Assembly: GCA_037975125.1 (NCBI GenBank) | Contig: JAJQOW010000014.1 | Span: forward strand, 19,547,484-19,611,483 | Direction of reading: 5' to 3' | From: Latrodectus hesperus | Taxonomy: Eukaryota; Arthropoda; Arachnida; Araneae; Theridiidae | Length of the DNA: 64,000 nucleotides | Shown here: piece by piece, positions 26,414 to 37,539 of the stretch | Position numbering within the stretch: position 1 is the first letter of the stretch | Layout: each line of letters starts with the position of its first letter | Notes under the pieces: model-generated | What the model was told of the DNA's origin: nothing | Database searches by the model: none | The model's input: the letters and a program-made list of their open reading frames with translations, nothing else | Position numbers and translations under genes: made by a program

Positions 26414-28121
26414 CACCCATGTCCTTAAATTAAGGATAATTCAGAATCACGCAGAAATTGAACTCTAAAATAAAATTTTCACGTTTAGAGTTATCACACA
26501 CATTTTGAAGAATAAATAGCAAATTACAAGTAACCACGAGATGGCGCTGATAGTACGTCACAATGACGAGAGGGATTGATAAGGAATGGTTGCAAAGAAG
26601 TAAAATTGTTCAGCGCTTTAAAAGCCGTTCAGTGCAATAACCACATAGCTATGGCACAAAGGAAGCATTTGGATGATTTTTTTACGTGATAGAATTATCA
26701 GCATTCTGGAATGTATGAGCTGGAAGTATCCGAGGAACTTAGAATCGCCCAGAGTTTCATCTCTAGGCTTTGGCAACGGTTCCAAGATGATGGTAATGTG
26801 AGTTGACGTTACAGAATAGGACAGGGCGCTCCGTGGCTGAGTGGTCAAAGGCATCACTCCGCTAATCGCTTGAGAGCGTAGGAGTGTGGGTTCGATTCCC
26901 ACCGTGGCCCTGGGTGTTTTCTTCGTTATCTTCTTCTGTGGTTGTACATCTGTCATTGTGCTATTTGTCCTATTATCGACGAAGACTTACAAGCGGATCT
27001 GAAGAATCAAGCATACAAGTCTGAATATATGTAATGTAATAAATAAATAAAGAATAGGACACCCTCGAGTTACAACGCCGAATAAGGACTGGTATTTGGT
27101 AGTTATAGCCAAAAGAAACAGACGGAGCATAGCATCAGACATGTCTCGCCAGCTCTCTTCAGCTACCGGTGTGACAATTTCAAGGCAGACCATGTACAGA
27201 CGCTTAGGGCACATTGGTCTATATGCTCGTAGGCCTGTCAGATGTGTTCCACTCACTGTCGCCTGCGGTTAGCCTGGAGTAGAGAATTGTGGACACTGTA
27301 ACAGTGGTCTTGTGTGATGTTTTCCTACGAGTCCAGGTTTAGCTTTCAGTCTGATTCTCGCCAGACTTTCATATGGAGAGAACCAGTTACCCATTACCAC
27401 CAAGAGAACACCATTGAACGACACCGTTACGGTGGTGCAGGATCGCTCGTTTGGGGAGGAATTATTCTGGGTTCCAGAACTAACCTGCATGTTCAGAATG
27501 TAACCATGATAGACCACATCTATCGGAATATCGTTCTTTAAAAACATGTACGTTTGTTTCGGGGCGCCATAAATGCAGAATTTCTGTTTATGGATAACAA
27601 CGCCTGTCTATACCGTGCAAACATTGTAGACGAATGCCTTCAATCGGAGGATATCACTCGTATGGACTGGCCAGCATACTCACCGTACTTGAATCCAATA
27701 GAGTATGTGTGGGACATGCTTGGCTGACGAACTGCAGCCCGTCAATCCGCTCCCACATATCTACCGGAACTTCGGAAAGCATTGCTTGATGAGTGGTGTA
27801 ATATTTCACAAGATCAGATCGATAATTTGATACTCAGTAAGCCTATGTGTTGCATCGTCTGGGGGGCGTACTATGTATTAATCATCGTACCAACCATAAT
27901 ATATTGCTTATTTTAAATAGGTTTTTTTTTTTTTTAAATTTGCGCCAGGTAGTAAAAATTGCAATTTCTATTAATGATGTCAAACATATAGCATTTTTTT
28001 TGCGCTCTACCTTTTGTTTAATAAATAGACTTTACAAATAATTCACCATTGTTTCACAATTGTTTAGCTTCGGTCTCTTTCTTTGCCTGAACTAGCATTA
28101 TCCTTAATTTATGGACACCAG
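26414..28121 (+). mobile_element. Tc1-like DNA transposon with a SINE nested inside
   Basis: Left end CATGTCCTTAAATTAAGGAT and right end ATCCTTAATTTATGGACACC are inverted repeats; TA lies outside each. The plus strand encodes a decayed transposase. Its helix-turn-helix part (RIAQSFISRLWQRFQDDGNV) is before the SINE and the second helix part (SRQTMYRRLGHIGLYARRPV) after it. Then come FSYESRFSFQSD (first Asp replaced by Tyr), EFLFMDNNA (second Asp) and SPYLNPIEYVWDM (third residue, Glu). Several stops are present. Excluding the 228-bp SINE and one copy of its duplication, the element is about 1.47 kb. It lies between the LRR gene and its duplicated exon. Confidence 0.88.
26823..27050 (+). mobile_element. 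tRNA-derived SINE, family 2, full length
   Basis: The 228-bp element starts AGGGCGCTCCGTGGCTGAGT with a tRNA-like head (box A GTGGCTGAGTGGTC, box B GGTTCGATTCCC, and CCACCGTGGCCCT closing the acceptor-like stem). It ends in AATAAATAAATAA. AGAATAGGAC flanks it exactly at 26813-26822 and 27051-27060, proving insertion into the Tc1 transposase region. It is not a functional tRNA gene: the head resembles a class II (Leu/Ser) tRNA, but it continues directly into an unrelated body. Confidence 0.88.
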
Positions 28122-28229
28122 TATAAATATATGCTCATGTAAATAATATTTTCAAACTTTGACACTTTCACAATAAAGCTTTTAAAAATATATATTTTGA
28201 AAATATTCCTAGCAAATATTTTCATTTTT

Positions 28230-29180
28230 TATTCTAAACACCGTTTAATTGAAATTGAAAAAATTATTTTCTATACAAACAAAATCCCGATACGATTCAA
28301 AGTGTGAAATCGGGCTTATTAATGAATTTACAACTTTTAAAGTATCTAGAACTCGAATAACCCAGAGCAGCATCACTTTAATTTTAAAATAGTAAAAGAA
28401 TGTTATTGTCTTTGTGGTATAAAAATTCAATTTTATTGCTTAGATGGCATATAACTCAAAAAAATTATCGGCTTACTTTTAAATTCCATTTTGTTGCATA
28501 AATGAGGACTAGGTGAATTATAACTAAATATTATTTACAACTTCTTACCGTGCTATAATTGTATCTTGCAGAATTTTTAAACACTAGTCTTAACGTCCGT
28601 GTCTCTTTCAGATTCTTGCATACTAGATCGGGATATAATGCATATTAGCAAAAGCAAGGAGATATTTTTGAAACCTCTGGACAACCTAGTTCCCCAAAAC
28701 AAAAGGATACAGATATTGAAAACAAATATGCAATTAAAAAGCATATGTTTTCCCATCAGGAAACCAAAAGTTGACGTTCAAATATGTTTGAAAAAAATAA
28801 ATAAATACACGAAATATATATACGAGCAAGAACCTAAATTCAGATAAATGTTTTGAGAACCATTCCAAAAATGAATATTTTTAATCATAAGGCAAGAAGT
28901 TGAATTTTTTTTGATAAAAAAAAGATATCATTTTTTCGTGAAAAATCGATAACACTTGTTATTGTTTTGATATGGTACACTAGTTTATGAGGAGCCTGAA
29001 AAAAGCGACTTCCATCAGAAAAACTTACAACAATTAACAAATTTTACTCGCATAACATCTCAGCACTTGTAAAAGATATCTAAGAATAAAATGCTGAGAA
29101 GCATCTTTTTGAATTGTAAAGTTTACTTTCATATAGGAAATTCAATCTTAACAAACTAATGTTACTGTTTACAAATTCTG
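28230..29180 (-). repeat. Duplicate of the LRR gene 5' region
   Basis: The segment matches 16330-18190 across flanking intron, exon 1 and upstream sequence, after removing the SINE and MITE inserted in the 16.3-17.4 kb copy. Matching blocks include TAANTAAATATTATTTANNA next to the donor, the exon itself and upstream CTGAGAAGCATC. The relation is direct (same orientation), about 11 kb apart. Divergence is considerable, so the event is old. Confidence 0.75.
28549..28756 (-). pseudogene. Decayed duplicate of LRR exon 1
   Basis: It is 208 bp against 207 bp in the functional exon: ATG at 28756 and a retained donor CG|gtaagaag at 28549/28548. It opens MGKHMLF, as the functional copy opens MGKQMLF. 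One extra base about 25 bp after the ATG shifts the frame, so the Cys-rich cap is no longer encoded in frame, and a stop follows. No matching exons 2-4 were recognised to its left (18.2-28.5 kb), so only the first exon and its surroundings seem to remain. Either a partial duplication or a dead paralogue would explain it. Confidence 0.78.
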
Positions 29181-29879
29181 AAGTAAACGATTAAATTACG
29201 GATTTCACATTAATGGCTTTAGTTCATTTTATACAATTGTGTGGATCATATCTAAATAATTTCATGCGTTTTGATATTTGAATTCAAAATCTAATTATTA
29301 GTAAAATTAATTCACATTCCTCGCTTCGAGAAAATTTTCCACAAATATATTTATACTAAGCGACTTGAGAATAAAAATTTTATTCAGATCGATAATGAAG
29401 ATAATACGTGAAACGATATTTAATTTTTTTCCCTTTAAATTAATCTTTATGAATATGTAACGATTAGATTTAAAGTCATTTTATTTATAATTTGCTTTAA
29501 CGTAAAAATAAATATTCTGAACTATAGTGTGTTATTTTGATAAATAAGATTTAAAAATTTTATAGCTTTTTAGATTTATAATGTATATAGACTTGTAGCT
29601 CTTTTATGTAAAAAAAAGTCCTTAAAATATGTAAATACATTTATTCAAAGAGATTGTGTTGCTGTATACAACAGGACATAAAAGTAAAAAAATGATAAAT
29701 CAAGGATCATCATGAAATCGTAGAAACTCCCGAAAACTTTGGCAATCATTGTTTAAAATTAGTACAATAATATCGAAATTTCATACAAATGTCTTTCGAT
29801 ATTGTATAAATAGAACATAATACTTTAAATATTTACAGACAACTTATGAGTAATTTCACTTATCAAAACAACATCAATA

Positions 29880-30665
29880 GCAACAAAGTCATATGGAGGA
29901 GGTAGTGTGCAGCTGCTGTTGGACCGAAGTCTGTCTATGCTTCATTGCCTGCTGATCTTAGCTGAGCAATGAATGAAAGGATGAGAATGATGTACATCTC
30001 CAATGGATTCCATCCCATATAAATATTTGTGGCAATGAGACCGCAGATAGACTGGCCAAAGAGAGCAGCGAGGAAGATACGTCCATTGGTTCATCATTAC
30101 ATACCAGGAACTTTACTTTAATGAAAAATTTAGACTAAATTCAATCTGGCAAATTCCACCCACGCACCAATAGTACTCTGGAGCATCTCTTGGAACTCCT
30201 CTGGATTTTTTATTTATTTATTTTATTTATTAGATATATTTTCAGATTTGTATGCTTGATTCTTGAGATTCGCTTGTAAGTCTTCGTCGATAATAGGACA
30301 AATAGCACAATGACAGATGTACAACCACAGAAGAATAACGAAGAAAACACCCAGGGCCACGGTGGGAATCGAACCCACACTCCTACGCTCTCAATCTTCT
30401 GGAAATGTGACCGAATATCTTACGACTGCCTTGGCCAGATTCTCAAGTGGACAACTAAAATGTTTATCGTTTGAAAGTGGTACAAAAAATTATTCCACTT
30501 GTAAAAAAATGGTGTGATCATCTAGCCTCACCGAAACATATTCTGGATTGCGTCGGACTTTCCCTACTAGTCATCGACTTTTTTGAATTTAGTTGGAATT
30601 GGAACTTTTTTGAATTGGAGTTGATCTGACTAATGTCAGATCTTTAAAGAGGATAAGCCACAACA
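29880..30665 (+). mobile_element. 5'-truncated non-LTR retrotransposon (RNase H / C-terminal region) carrying a SINE
   Basis: The plus strand from 29998 reads LQWIPSHINICGNETADRLA, the C-terminal part of an RNase H domain as found in I/Jockey-type ORF2. After the inserted SINE it reads ALARFSSGQLKCLSF and SPKHILDCVGLS, the downstream Cys/His region of the same polyprotein. Stops and shifts show decay. The 3' end is a (CAA)n tail at about 30660-30670. ACAACATCAATA occurs at 29868-29879 and 30666-30677, a target duplication that overlaps the tail, giving the limits of the insertion. Confidence 0.75.
30206..30397 (-). mobile_element. tRNA-derived SINE, family 2, 5'-truncated, minus strand
   Basis: Read on the minus strand it matches the 26823 copy from TGAGAGCGTAGGAGTGTGGG through GGTTCGATTCCCACC and TGTCCTATTATCGACGAAG to an A-rich tail. 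The first ~47 bp, with box A, are missing. TCTGGA on both sides (30200-30205, 30398-30403) is compatible with a short target duplication. It interrupts the non-LTR element between RNase H and the Cys/His region. Confidence 0.82.
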
Positions 30666-31149
30666 ACAACATCAATAACAGATAATTGATGCAAAAAGCA
30701 ATCTGATCTGACAAATCAACATTCGCCTTTTTTTCTGATCGTGTTCTATATTAATATTTACAAAAAGGCTAAATCCCTGTTGCTTGTAACCTATAGAAAA
30801 AAAATAGCTGCTTCAATGTATCCTAATCACATTATTATCGTAAATGATACAAGTTGATTGTTATCGGAACATTTTAGAGGATCAGTTTATACCATTTTGA
30901 ACAAATTGTGTGTTCCGGAGAACGATAGCTGTTTTAAAGTGATGTTGCTTCTTTTCTTGTAGCTAAAAAAATCCGAGAATGACACACTCGAAAATAATGA
31001 AGATGAAATAAAACATCTTATTTTACTTTTTCAATCCTTTGATTTGAGCATTTGCGGAGACAGTTAAAATCTAAACTTTTATGAGAATTATAATCTCTAA
31101 TAACATTATAATTGATAAGGAGAAATTATTCAAAGTGTAACCTAATTTT

Positions 31150-31330
31150 TATTTTGTTTGTTTGCTGCTCAGTGATCATTATTTGCATATAAGGACTAAA
31201 GAGACCGGAATCTACAATTTAATGTAGATTTTGAACCTCTACAAATATCTCAATGCGAGGAGAGTATCGAACTCGTGAACATATAGTTTGAGCACTAACT
31301 ATTCGGTTGTCATGTAGGCGGCTTGTAATT
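31150..31330 (-). mobile_element. tRNA-derived SINE, family 3, decayed, minus strand
   Basis: Read on the minus strand it aligns with the 57051 copy: GAGTTCGATACTCTC at the box B position, then ATTTGTAGAGGTTC and GTCTCTTTAGTCC, ending GATCACTGAGCAGCAAACAAA. Many substitutions separate the two. Confidence 0.6.
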
Positions 31331-32179
31331 TGAAGTGTTTAAATATTATTTAAATGCATTTTTGAACACTTTTCTTTTCTCCATGTAATTAAAAATAAGC
31401 ATATGCTGACACCCTCTATCATAATTGCGTGGCATTTTTGATTAACCCCTCTTACTTTTTTGTACAAGTTTTCTGTGAAACGTAATCCAGTTCACGAAAT
31501 AATTATTACAATTTAATAATTTGCAATAATTATGTTATATAAATACAGAAAGAGAAAGGTTCATCTTGACGAATCGAAAAATGAGTGTTTGATCATTTTA
31601 ATGTACAGTAAATGTTGATTTTATCGATACACAAAACAAAATCAATGTTTATATGTGACAAATAAATTCTTAATCATTAATTAAATGAATCTACGAAATA
31701 AAGCTTCCATTATAACTATTATTTCATCTCAATCGATATTTTTTTTAATTCTAAAGAATTAAGAAGTCAAAACATATTTCTTCTTTATTTATGTTATCGA
31801 TTATTTAAATTTCAAAGAATCTCCTTTTTATAATTTATGTAAAACAAAAATAATAAAAACATCTAAATCAATAATTTTATGATTTTTATTTTAACAAAAA
31901 TATTGATTTCAAATTTTTATCAACTGAAATAAGGATAAATAGGATTTCAGTTGATTAAAATTTGAAAACACAATAAAATTGTAAGATAAAAGTTTGAAAT
32001 TTATTGGGAAAGAAAAACAGAGAATATTATAACAAATTAAAAAAAATAATAAATAAAATAAATAGGCGAAAATACGCAACAAAATCAAAAACTTAATTTA
32101 AATAAATTAAATTTTTTAGAAAAATAATTCTTTAATAGCACAGTCTGCTATACGAATTAAGTCGATTAATAGTGTCTTT

Positions 32180-32405
32180 CGTTTGAATCAGAGCACCATG
32201 AAGGGGAAAGTACGACTTTGCTCTACACACATGCCATAGGTACCCGTTTATAGGGTAGGCAACCATTCACACCTCATTCATACAAGGAAAGGACAAAGAC
32301 AGGATAGATAGAGAGAAAAAGTACATCCATGCCCGAACCGGGATTCGAACCCATGACCTCCTTATCCGTAGTCAGGCACGCTGACCACTAGACAAGTTGG
32401 TCGGC
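32180..32405 (-). mobile_element. tRNA-derived SINE, family 4, minus strand
   Basis: The minus strand starts GCCGACCAACTTGTCTAGTG with a box A-like TCTAGTGGTCAGCGTG and box B GGGTTCGAATCCCGG. Then GGGCATGGATGTACTTTTT and a body with CCTACCCTATAAACGGGTAC follow. Stem complementarity is incomplete, and a non-tRNA body follows, so this is a SINE and not a tRNA gene. No clear target duplication was found. Confidence 0.7.
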
Positions 32406-33631
32406 AAAGGTACATACAAGATTTAAAATAAAATTGAATAATTATGTGAATTTGAAATAAATTTAAACTATACAAAATATGCCAATTTTTATTAGCGTAT
32501 CCATTAAGTAATCTAGATCTAACCAAGTATAACTAGGAAAATTCAAATTTTATAAGTTTCAGCATGATAGAAAATAACCAAAACTGTAATATATCTTAAT
32601 TCAATTTGCTTAAATCCCCTACCACCAGTAAACATTCAGATAAACACAAGTGATAACAAGATTTAATATGCAGTAGTAACATTTTAAATATGAATTAACA
32701 ATTTTTCATATATTAATAGTGTATTTAAATAGTCTTGTTTAAAAGAAGTTTTTTTAAAAAAAGCTGTCTCCCTTATTATAGCGCCTCTTCATTTTTGCCT
32801 CGAATTATCTAATATAACACATCAATTTTAAATATAATATTAAAACACAAAGTACTGAAATTTAATAAAAAGAGAATTTATTAAATAGTAGCCTTGAACC
32901 CCTATCGAATATTTTTATTCCATTCGCCATTATAAGATTGATAATCGGATATTTACTGACCAGACTTATTTCTCAAAACAGGTATAGAAAATAAAAACAA
33001 TTCTTAATCCGGTAACTCATCATATGAATTAGAAAAAATGGTGAATGAAGACTACTTGGTCATTCGATGTTTATCACTTTAGTGTATTCGCATCTATTAT
33101 GTTCCTTTCGTTATTCCTTGAAGCTTGCATAAGCACAGCTTGAGTTCCATATTGTCAGCAAAAATAAATTTTAAAATTCTATCTTAACTAAAGATATTTA
33201 ACACTTAAACATCTTCTAGATAGTTTTAAATTGCTTTTTATATATTTCAAATTAGCTTTTATATATCTCTTTATATATTTGGAAGCAAATTTTATGAGCT
33301 TCTAAAAGAGTCCCATGAATATAGTGATCCAAACCTCAGCGCGCTTTTCCTCGTGCGAAAAAAATAAATAAAGAGAGAAAAAGTTGTAATGAGTATACTA
33401 CACTGCAGGAGTGTAGTAAAAGTATATTTATGAATTCATTTCTACTGCTTTTATACATGCGTAAAATTTTACATTATTATTTATTAGCACTTTTTTATTG
33501 TAATGTTAGAAGATAAATTATTAATCCATTTGTAGTATAAACACTTCTATCTTAAGAATAGCATTGCTAATAACTACTGAAGAAAATAGCTGATGAGCTT
33601 TTAGATGTTGTAGCTGACTTCACTTCCATAT

Positions 33632-33808
33632 AGGCATCTGAATGATTAGCACTCACGCCTTCTCGCTCTCGATTCAACAATTCATGAGTTCAGTTCCCAC
33701 AATGGGCAGGAATGTTTATAGTTTTTCGTTATCAACCATCAACTGCATAGCTCAAGCCAATTAGTACTAGCATATAAAAATGACCAGAGAGTGGCAAGCA
33801 AATCGGAA
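33632..33808 (+). mobile_element. tRNA-derived SINE, family 3, decayed
   Basis: It aligns with the 57051 copy: GATTAGCACTCACGCCTTCT, ATTCAACAATTCATGAGTTC, CCCACAATGGGCAGGAATGT, then CAATTAGTACTAGCATATAAAA and GTGGCAAGCAAA. Box B is degraded (GAGTTCAGTTCCC). Confidence 0.65.
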
Positions 33809-36776
33809 CTTTTGACATCCTTATTTTTGTTTATTGTGCTAAATATATACATTAGTTACTTACATTCTAGTCTACCTATTTATTGCTTCAATATGACTTC
33901 ACTCTCTAAAATTAAAAATGTTCTTCTCTTACCTGAATAAATAATTAGATTTCCTATTTATAATGTAATCACACACGCATACAATAAAGAAAATAATTTA
34001 TGAAGTTTTGATTTAGGGGCCTGTGATCTAATGTATATATGGCTATTGGTTTTTGCTATTTCTATAAAGACAACTAAGCATCAATTTTCTTTAAAATAGG
34101 TTAGAAGCTAAAACAATATGATAAAAGTTGAAACATTTGAACTAACTTTTCATTTGATAAATAAATATTTTCCACATGTCTGCTTTTCAATCTAAATGTA
34201 ACTTTTTCTAAATAATGAAAATTCATGACTTATAATGCAATTTCTTGAAGATGACAATACCATCTCAAAGGCTTTACATAAAAATTAGCCATACTCGTGG
34301 ATTTTACATATGCCGTGAAGCAGAGATGGATTAATTGGAGTGAAAGTTGTTATCATTGCACTTCTGATGTATTTAGCAATTCAATTACATATTTTAAAAT
34401 AATTTGATTTCCTTGTTTTAATCAATTTTACTGGAATGAAAAATTGAGAACATGGTTTAAAAATATCCAAATTGCTTCTTTAAATAACTAACAATGGCAA
34501 AAAAAATACCTGGTGATGAAAAAAACTGTCAGAAATGGAAATTATTTAAAACTTATTGAAAGTAAAAATTTAATACACATGTTCTTTAATACAAAAAAGA
34601 GTTGATGATATTAAACTCATATCATTGATTTATTACTCTTCCAGAATTTTCTGAAAGTTTTATATAATAAATATTTAAGTAATTCTAAATCTGGAACCCC
34701 CTAAAATACATTTTAAGATATTTTAGAAAACCTTACTCATATTGTAACTAGCTTTCCTGTTATGTATACTTATTTTCAATATCCTTACTTTATAAGTTCC
34801 CTTATTCTTAAATAGCTCTTATAAGAACTTAAAAGATAAGAATTCAGTTTTTATTCAAAGAGAAATCTGTTTAACTACTTGAATTGTGAATATTAAAAAT
34901 AATTAATAGTTATAAAAATAAATTCTTCAGATGTTCTGTTATTTTAAATTTCCACAGCAATTTAAATTCTACTAAGCATGTAAAAAAGGATGAATTAATA
35001 TACTATATGTAAAAAATATTTAGATTTTAAAACAAGAAAAAATAAGAATTCATTATAGATTTAAATAAAAAATGAATTATTACAAAACACACTGACAAAA
35101 TAATTATAAAGTCAATCTGAGAAAATTTTCTAAGATCACTGATTATTAACTAACCACAGATGTTGAGTCAGACACTTACGCCAAAAAATATAGTGATCAA
35201 TCATTGAAATAAGAGCAAAAATTTGAAATTAAGTAGTAAAGAAAATTCAAGTATTTCTATTGTTTGAAGGTCTATTGAAATCTGGATTCCTGTAATCATA
35301 AGGTTTACACATTTTTTCATTTAAATACATAAAGAAATCCATAACATAAAAGTAAAATTTCTATCAAGTACTATCCCAGCTTATTTTTTAAAGGAAACCC
35401 TCATTTCTTGTCATTTTCTTTTTTAACTATCACAAAGCTAAGTAAAATATTGTGAACCAATATGTATGAAATACAGAATGATTGTTTATGTGATTAGGCA
35501 AATATCATTTGCATAGTATACATTACAGATATGTATAAGGATGCAAGAAAATTTCAATAGGAAAGATTTAATTATCTTTAATTTATAATTTCTTACAATA
35601 TATATTTTTTTCATTATGTAGAAACTATGAAAAATGCTAATTAAGTTATTTATGGGTGAATTGTTCAAAAATAATCTGAAAATTTAGCACTTCTTTAATT
35701 AAGGATCTTGGCGATTTAAAAAAAAAGATATTCATGTTATTTAGCATATTTTCTGCATAACTAGTGATGGGTAACAATCACACAAACTATCAAATAGAAT
35801 CTAAATCTATTTAATAGATTTTCAAAATATGGAGTTTTATCTGTATAATTTTAAATACAATCAAGTAATTTAAAAAAATAAAATACCTGAAACTTTGCTA
35901 CAGAATTCAAAATTTGATTTCAGGAATTATAATTACTTTCTTTCTTTTACATCTTCATTAATAAAAAACAAATGTATTAACACAAGAGTTGGAATACAAA
36001 AGAAAAAAATGTAATTATACTTATTGTAAAATTTATTACAACAAAACTATCTAATTTATATATAAAAAGAATTTTTTTAGTGGTTGAGTAAGATCTTACA
36101 AATAATACAGAAAACAAAATAGATTTGTCAAACATAGATTGTAATTTTTTATTTATTTTATGTAAAATTTTTACACTCAGGTATGTTACTGGTGGAAAGG
36201 ATATTTTATTAACATTGGCCATAATTTGTTAAATTGCAAATGCAAGGTTACTTTGACAATGACATTAAAATATAACACATATAAAAAATTAATATCAAAT
36301 AATTATTATTAAAAGTTAAAATAAGCAATCATCTATGTTGTTATAAAAAATTTTTACATTACATTTTAGATTTTAATAGAACTTAGTATTTCCCTTTAGT
36401 AATTTACTCATTTTTTGAGCATACACATACACTTATAGTTACTTATCTAAGATTGGATTATACAGCTTTTTGCTATACATTTTAATTTATTTTAATCTTT
36501 ACATTATAGTATATTCAGTTATCAATTGTTGTCATATTGTGATTTTCCAAATATATTCATTTCCATTAACTTATTTTTTGTTTTGTACTTTGGGATCAAC
36601 TACAAAGCCATTCTGACAATATTTTATTAAAACATACTAATTAACAAGTATTTGAAATAATTTGTTTAACACGACTCCTTTAACCAAATTTACATATTTG
36701 CCAACTTATCATGTGTCTCAGGTACGAGGATAGCATCAAAATTCAAAGCAATGGTCCAAATTTCAAAGATTGTCAT

Positions 36777-36848
36777 TTTATTCAGTACAGATTTTCAATT
36801 TAGACAAAAATAAGATATTTGTTCAACCAATGTATTACAATTTTTATT
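36777..36848 (-). terminator. Polyadenylation signals of EXOSC1
   Basis: AATAAA on the minus strand overlaps the last base of the stop codon (36848-36843). A second one, within GAATAAAATG, lies about 65 bp further on (36782-36777). The distal one is the likelier signal, since the first would leave almost no 3' UTR. Confidence 0.45.
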
Positions 36849-37474
36849 TAGACTTCAAATTCCATCTGTAACTTTTCAAAATTCTTAGCATTAAAATTTT
36901 GTGGTACAACTTTAGCAACTTTGCGAGGTTCTTTAGAGAAAGTTTTGGTACACATCATTTCGGTCCATTTGGTCGGAATCATTTCAGCACCAGCTTCACT
37001 AACAGCTAATACAACACCCAATTCATCTTCTGCGGTAGATAAATTGTAAGAATGCATGGCACCTAATGAATTCACTCTCGCTAGAATAATGTCACCAGGT
37101 CTGTAACACTTATACATTTCAACTTTGTCCCGTTCCTTCGATCGAACATCTTCTTTGCGTAAAATTCCTCTAAAAGGTTCGGGTAAGACAGTATCTTCCA
37201 CACAATGAATCGAGCATTTTGCAAATCTTCGTTTTATATTTGTAACTTTTGCAGTAACAATATCACCAACAGAAGGAACTATGCTTCTTTCAAATCCTTT
37301 ATTGACTTCAACAATAGTTTCTTTATTGTCTTCTTTAAAATCAACAAATCCTGTAAGACTGGAATATATACAATTGTCTCGTAAATATGTTCCATTACCC
37401 GCAGAACGATTCTCACTAGAATCACACAAAAATTGACCTGGAACAACTAACATGCCAGAAATTTCAGGAAGCAT
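36848..37474 (-). CDS. EXOSC1: Exosome complex component CSL4 (EXOSC1), single exon
   Basis: 208 codons, close to the ~195 residues usual for animal CSL4. CSL4 is one of the three S1/KH-type cap subunits of the RNA exosome; it helps thread RNA into the 3'-5' exonuclease core in nucleus and cytoplasm. Residues ~9-45 form the N-terminal strand region (VVPGQFLC, GNGTYLRDNCIYSSLTG). Residues ~66-160 form the S1-like domain (PSVGDIVTAKVTNIKRRFAK, FRGILRKEDVRSKERDKVEM, YRPGDIILARVNSLG, AEDELGVVLAVSEAGAEMIP). The C-terminal CTKTFSKEPRKVAKV is also typical. ATG 37474 was chosen because homology starts right after it; an upstream in-frame GTG extension (to 37537) has no support. The frame is intact and intronless, so it could be the native gene or an expressed retrocopy. 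Confidence 0.92.
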   Translation of the reverse strand: MLPEISGMLVVPGQFLCDSSENRSAGNGTYLRDNCIYSSLTGFVDFKEDNKETIVEVNKGFERSIVPSVGDIVTAKVTNIKRRFAKCSIHCVEDTVLPEPFRGILRKEDVRSKERDKVEMYKCYRPGDIILARVNSLGAMHSYNLSTAEDELGVVLAVSEAGAEMIPTKWTEMMCTKTFSKEPRKVAKVVPQNFNAKNFEKLQMEFEV

Positions 37475-37539
37475 ATTTATACAGATTAGAAATACAACTT
37501 TAAAATTATATAGGGATGTCAAAAATATTAAACTCACTA

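Larger units (their letters stand above)
30680..36840. other. Gene-poor intergenic region with SINE debris
   Basis: AT-rich DNA without recognisable genes. Only the SINE remnants listed separately (31150-31330, 32180-32405, 33632-33808) stand out. Confidence 0.55.

Noticed and set aside
26618..26956. Frame encoding KTPRATVGIEPTLLRSQ, and a similar one at 30317-30517
   Set aside because: Antisense translation of the family 2 SINE box B region. Such peptides appear as predicted proteins but reflect the repeat.
37475..37537. N-terminal extension of EXOSC1 in the same frame
   Set aside because: It begins at GTG, has no family similarity and precedes a good ATG followed by the conserved VVPGQFLC segment.
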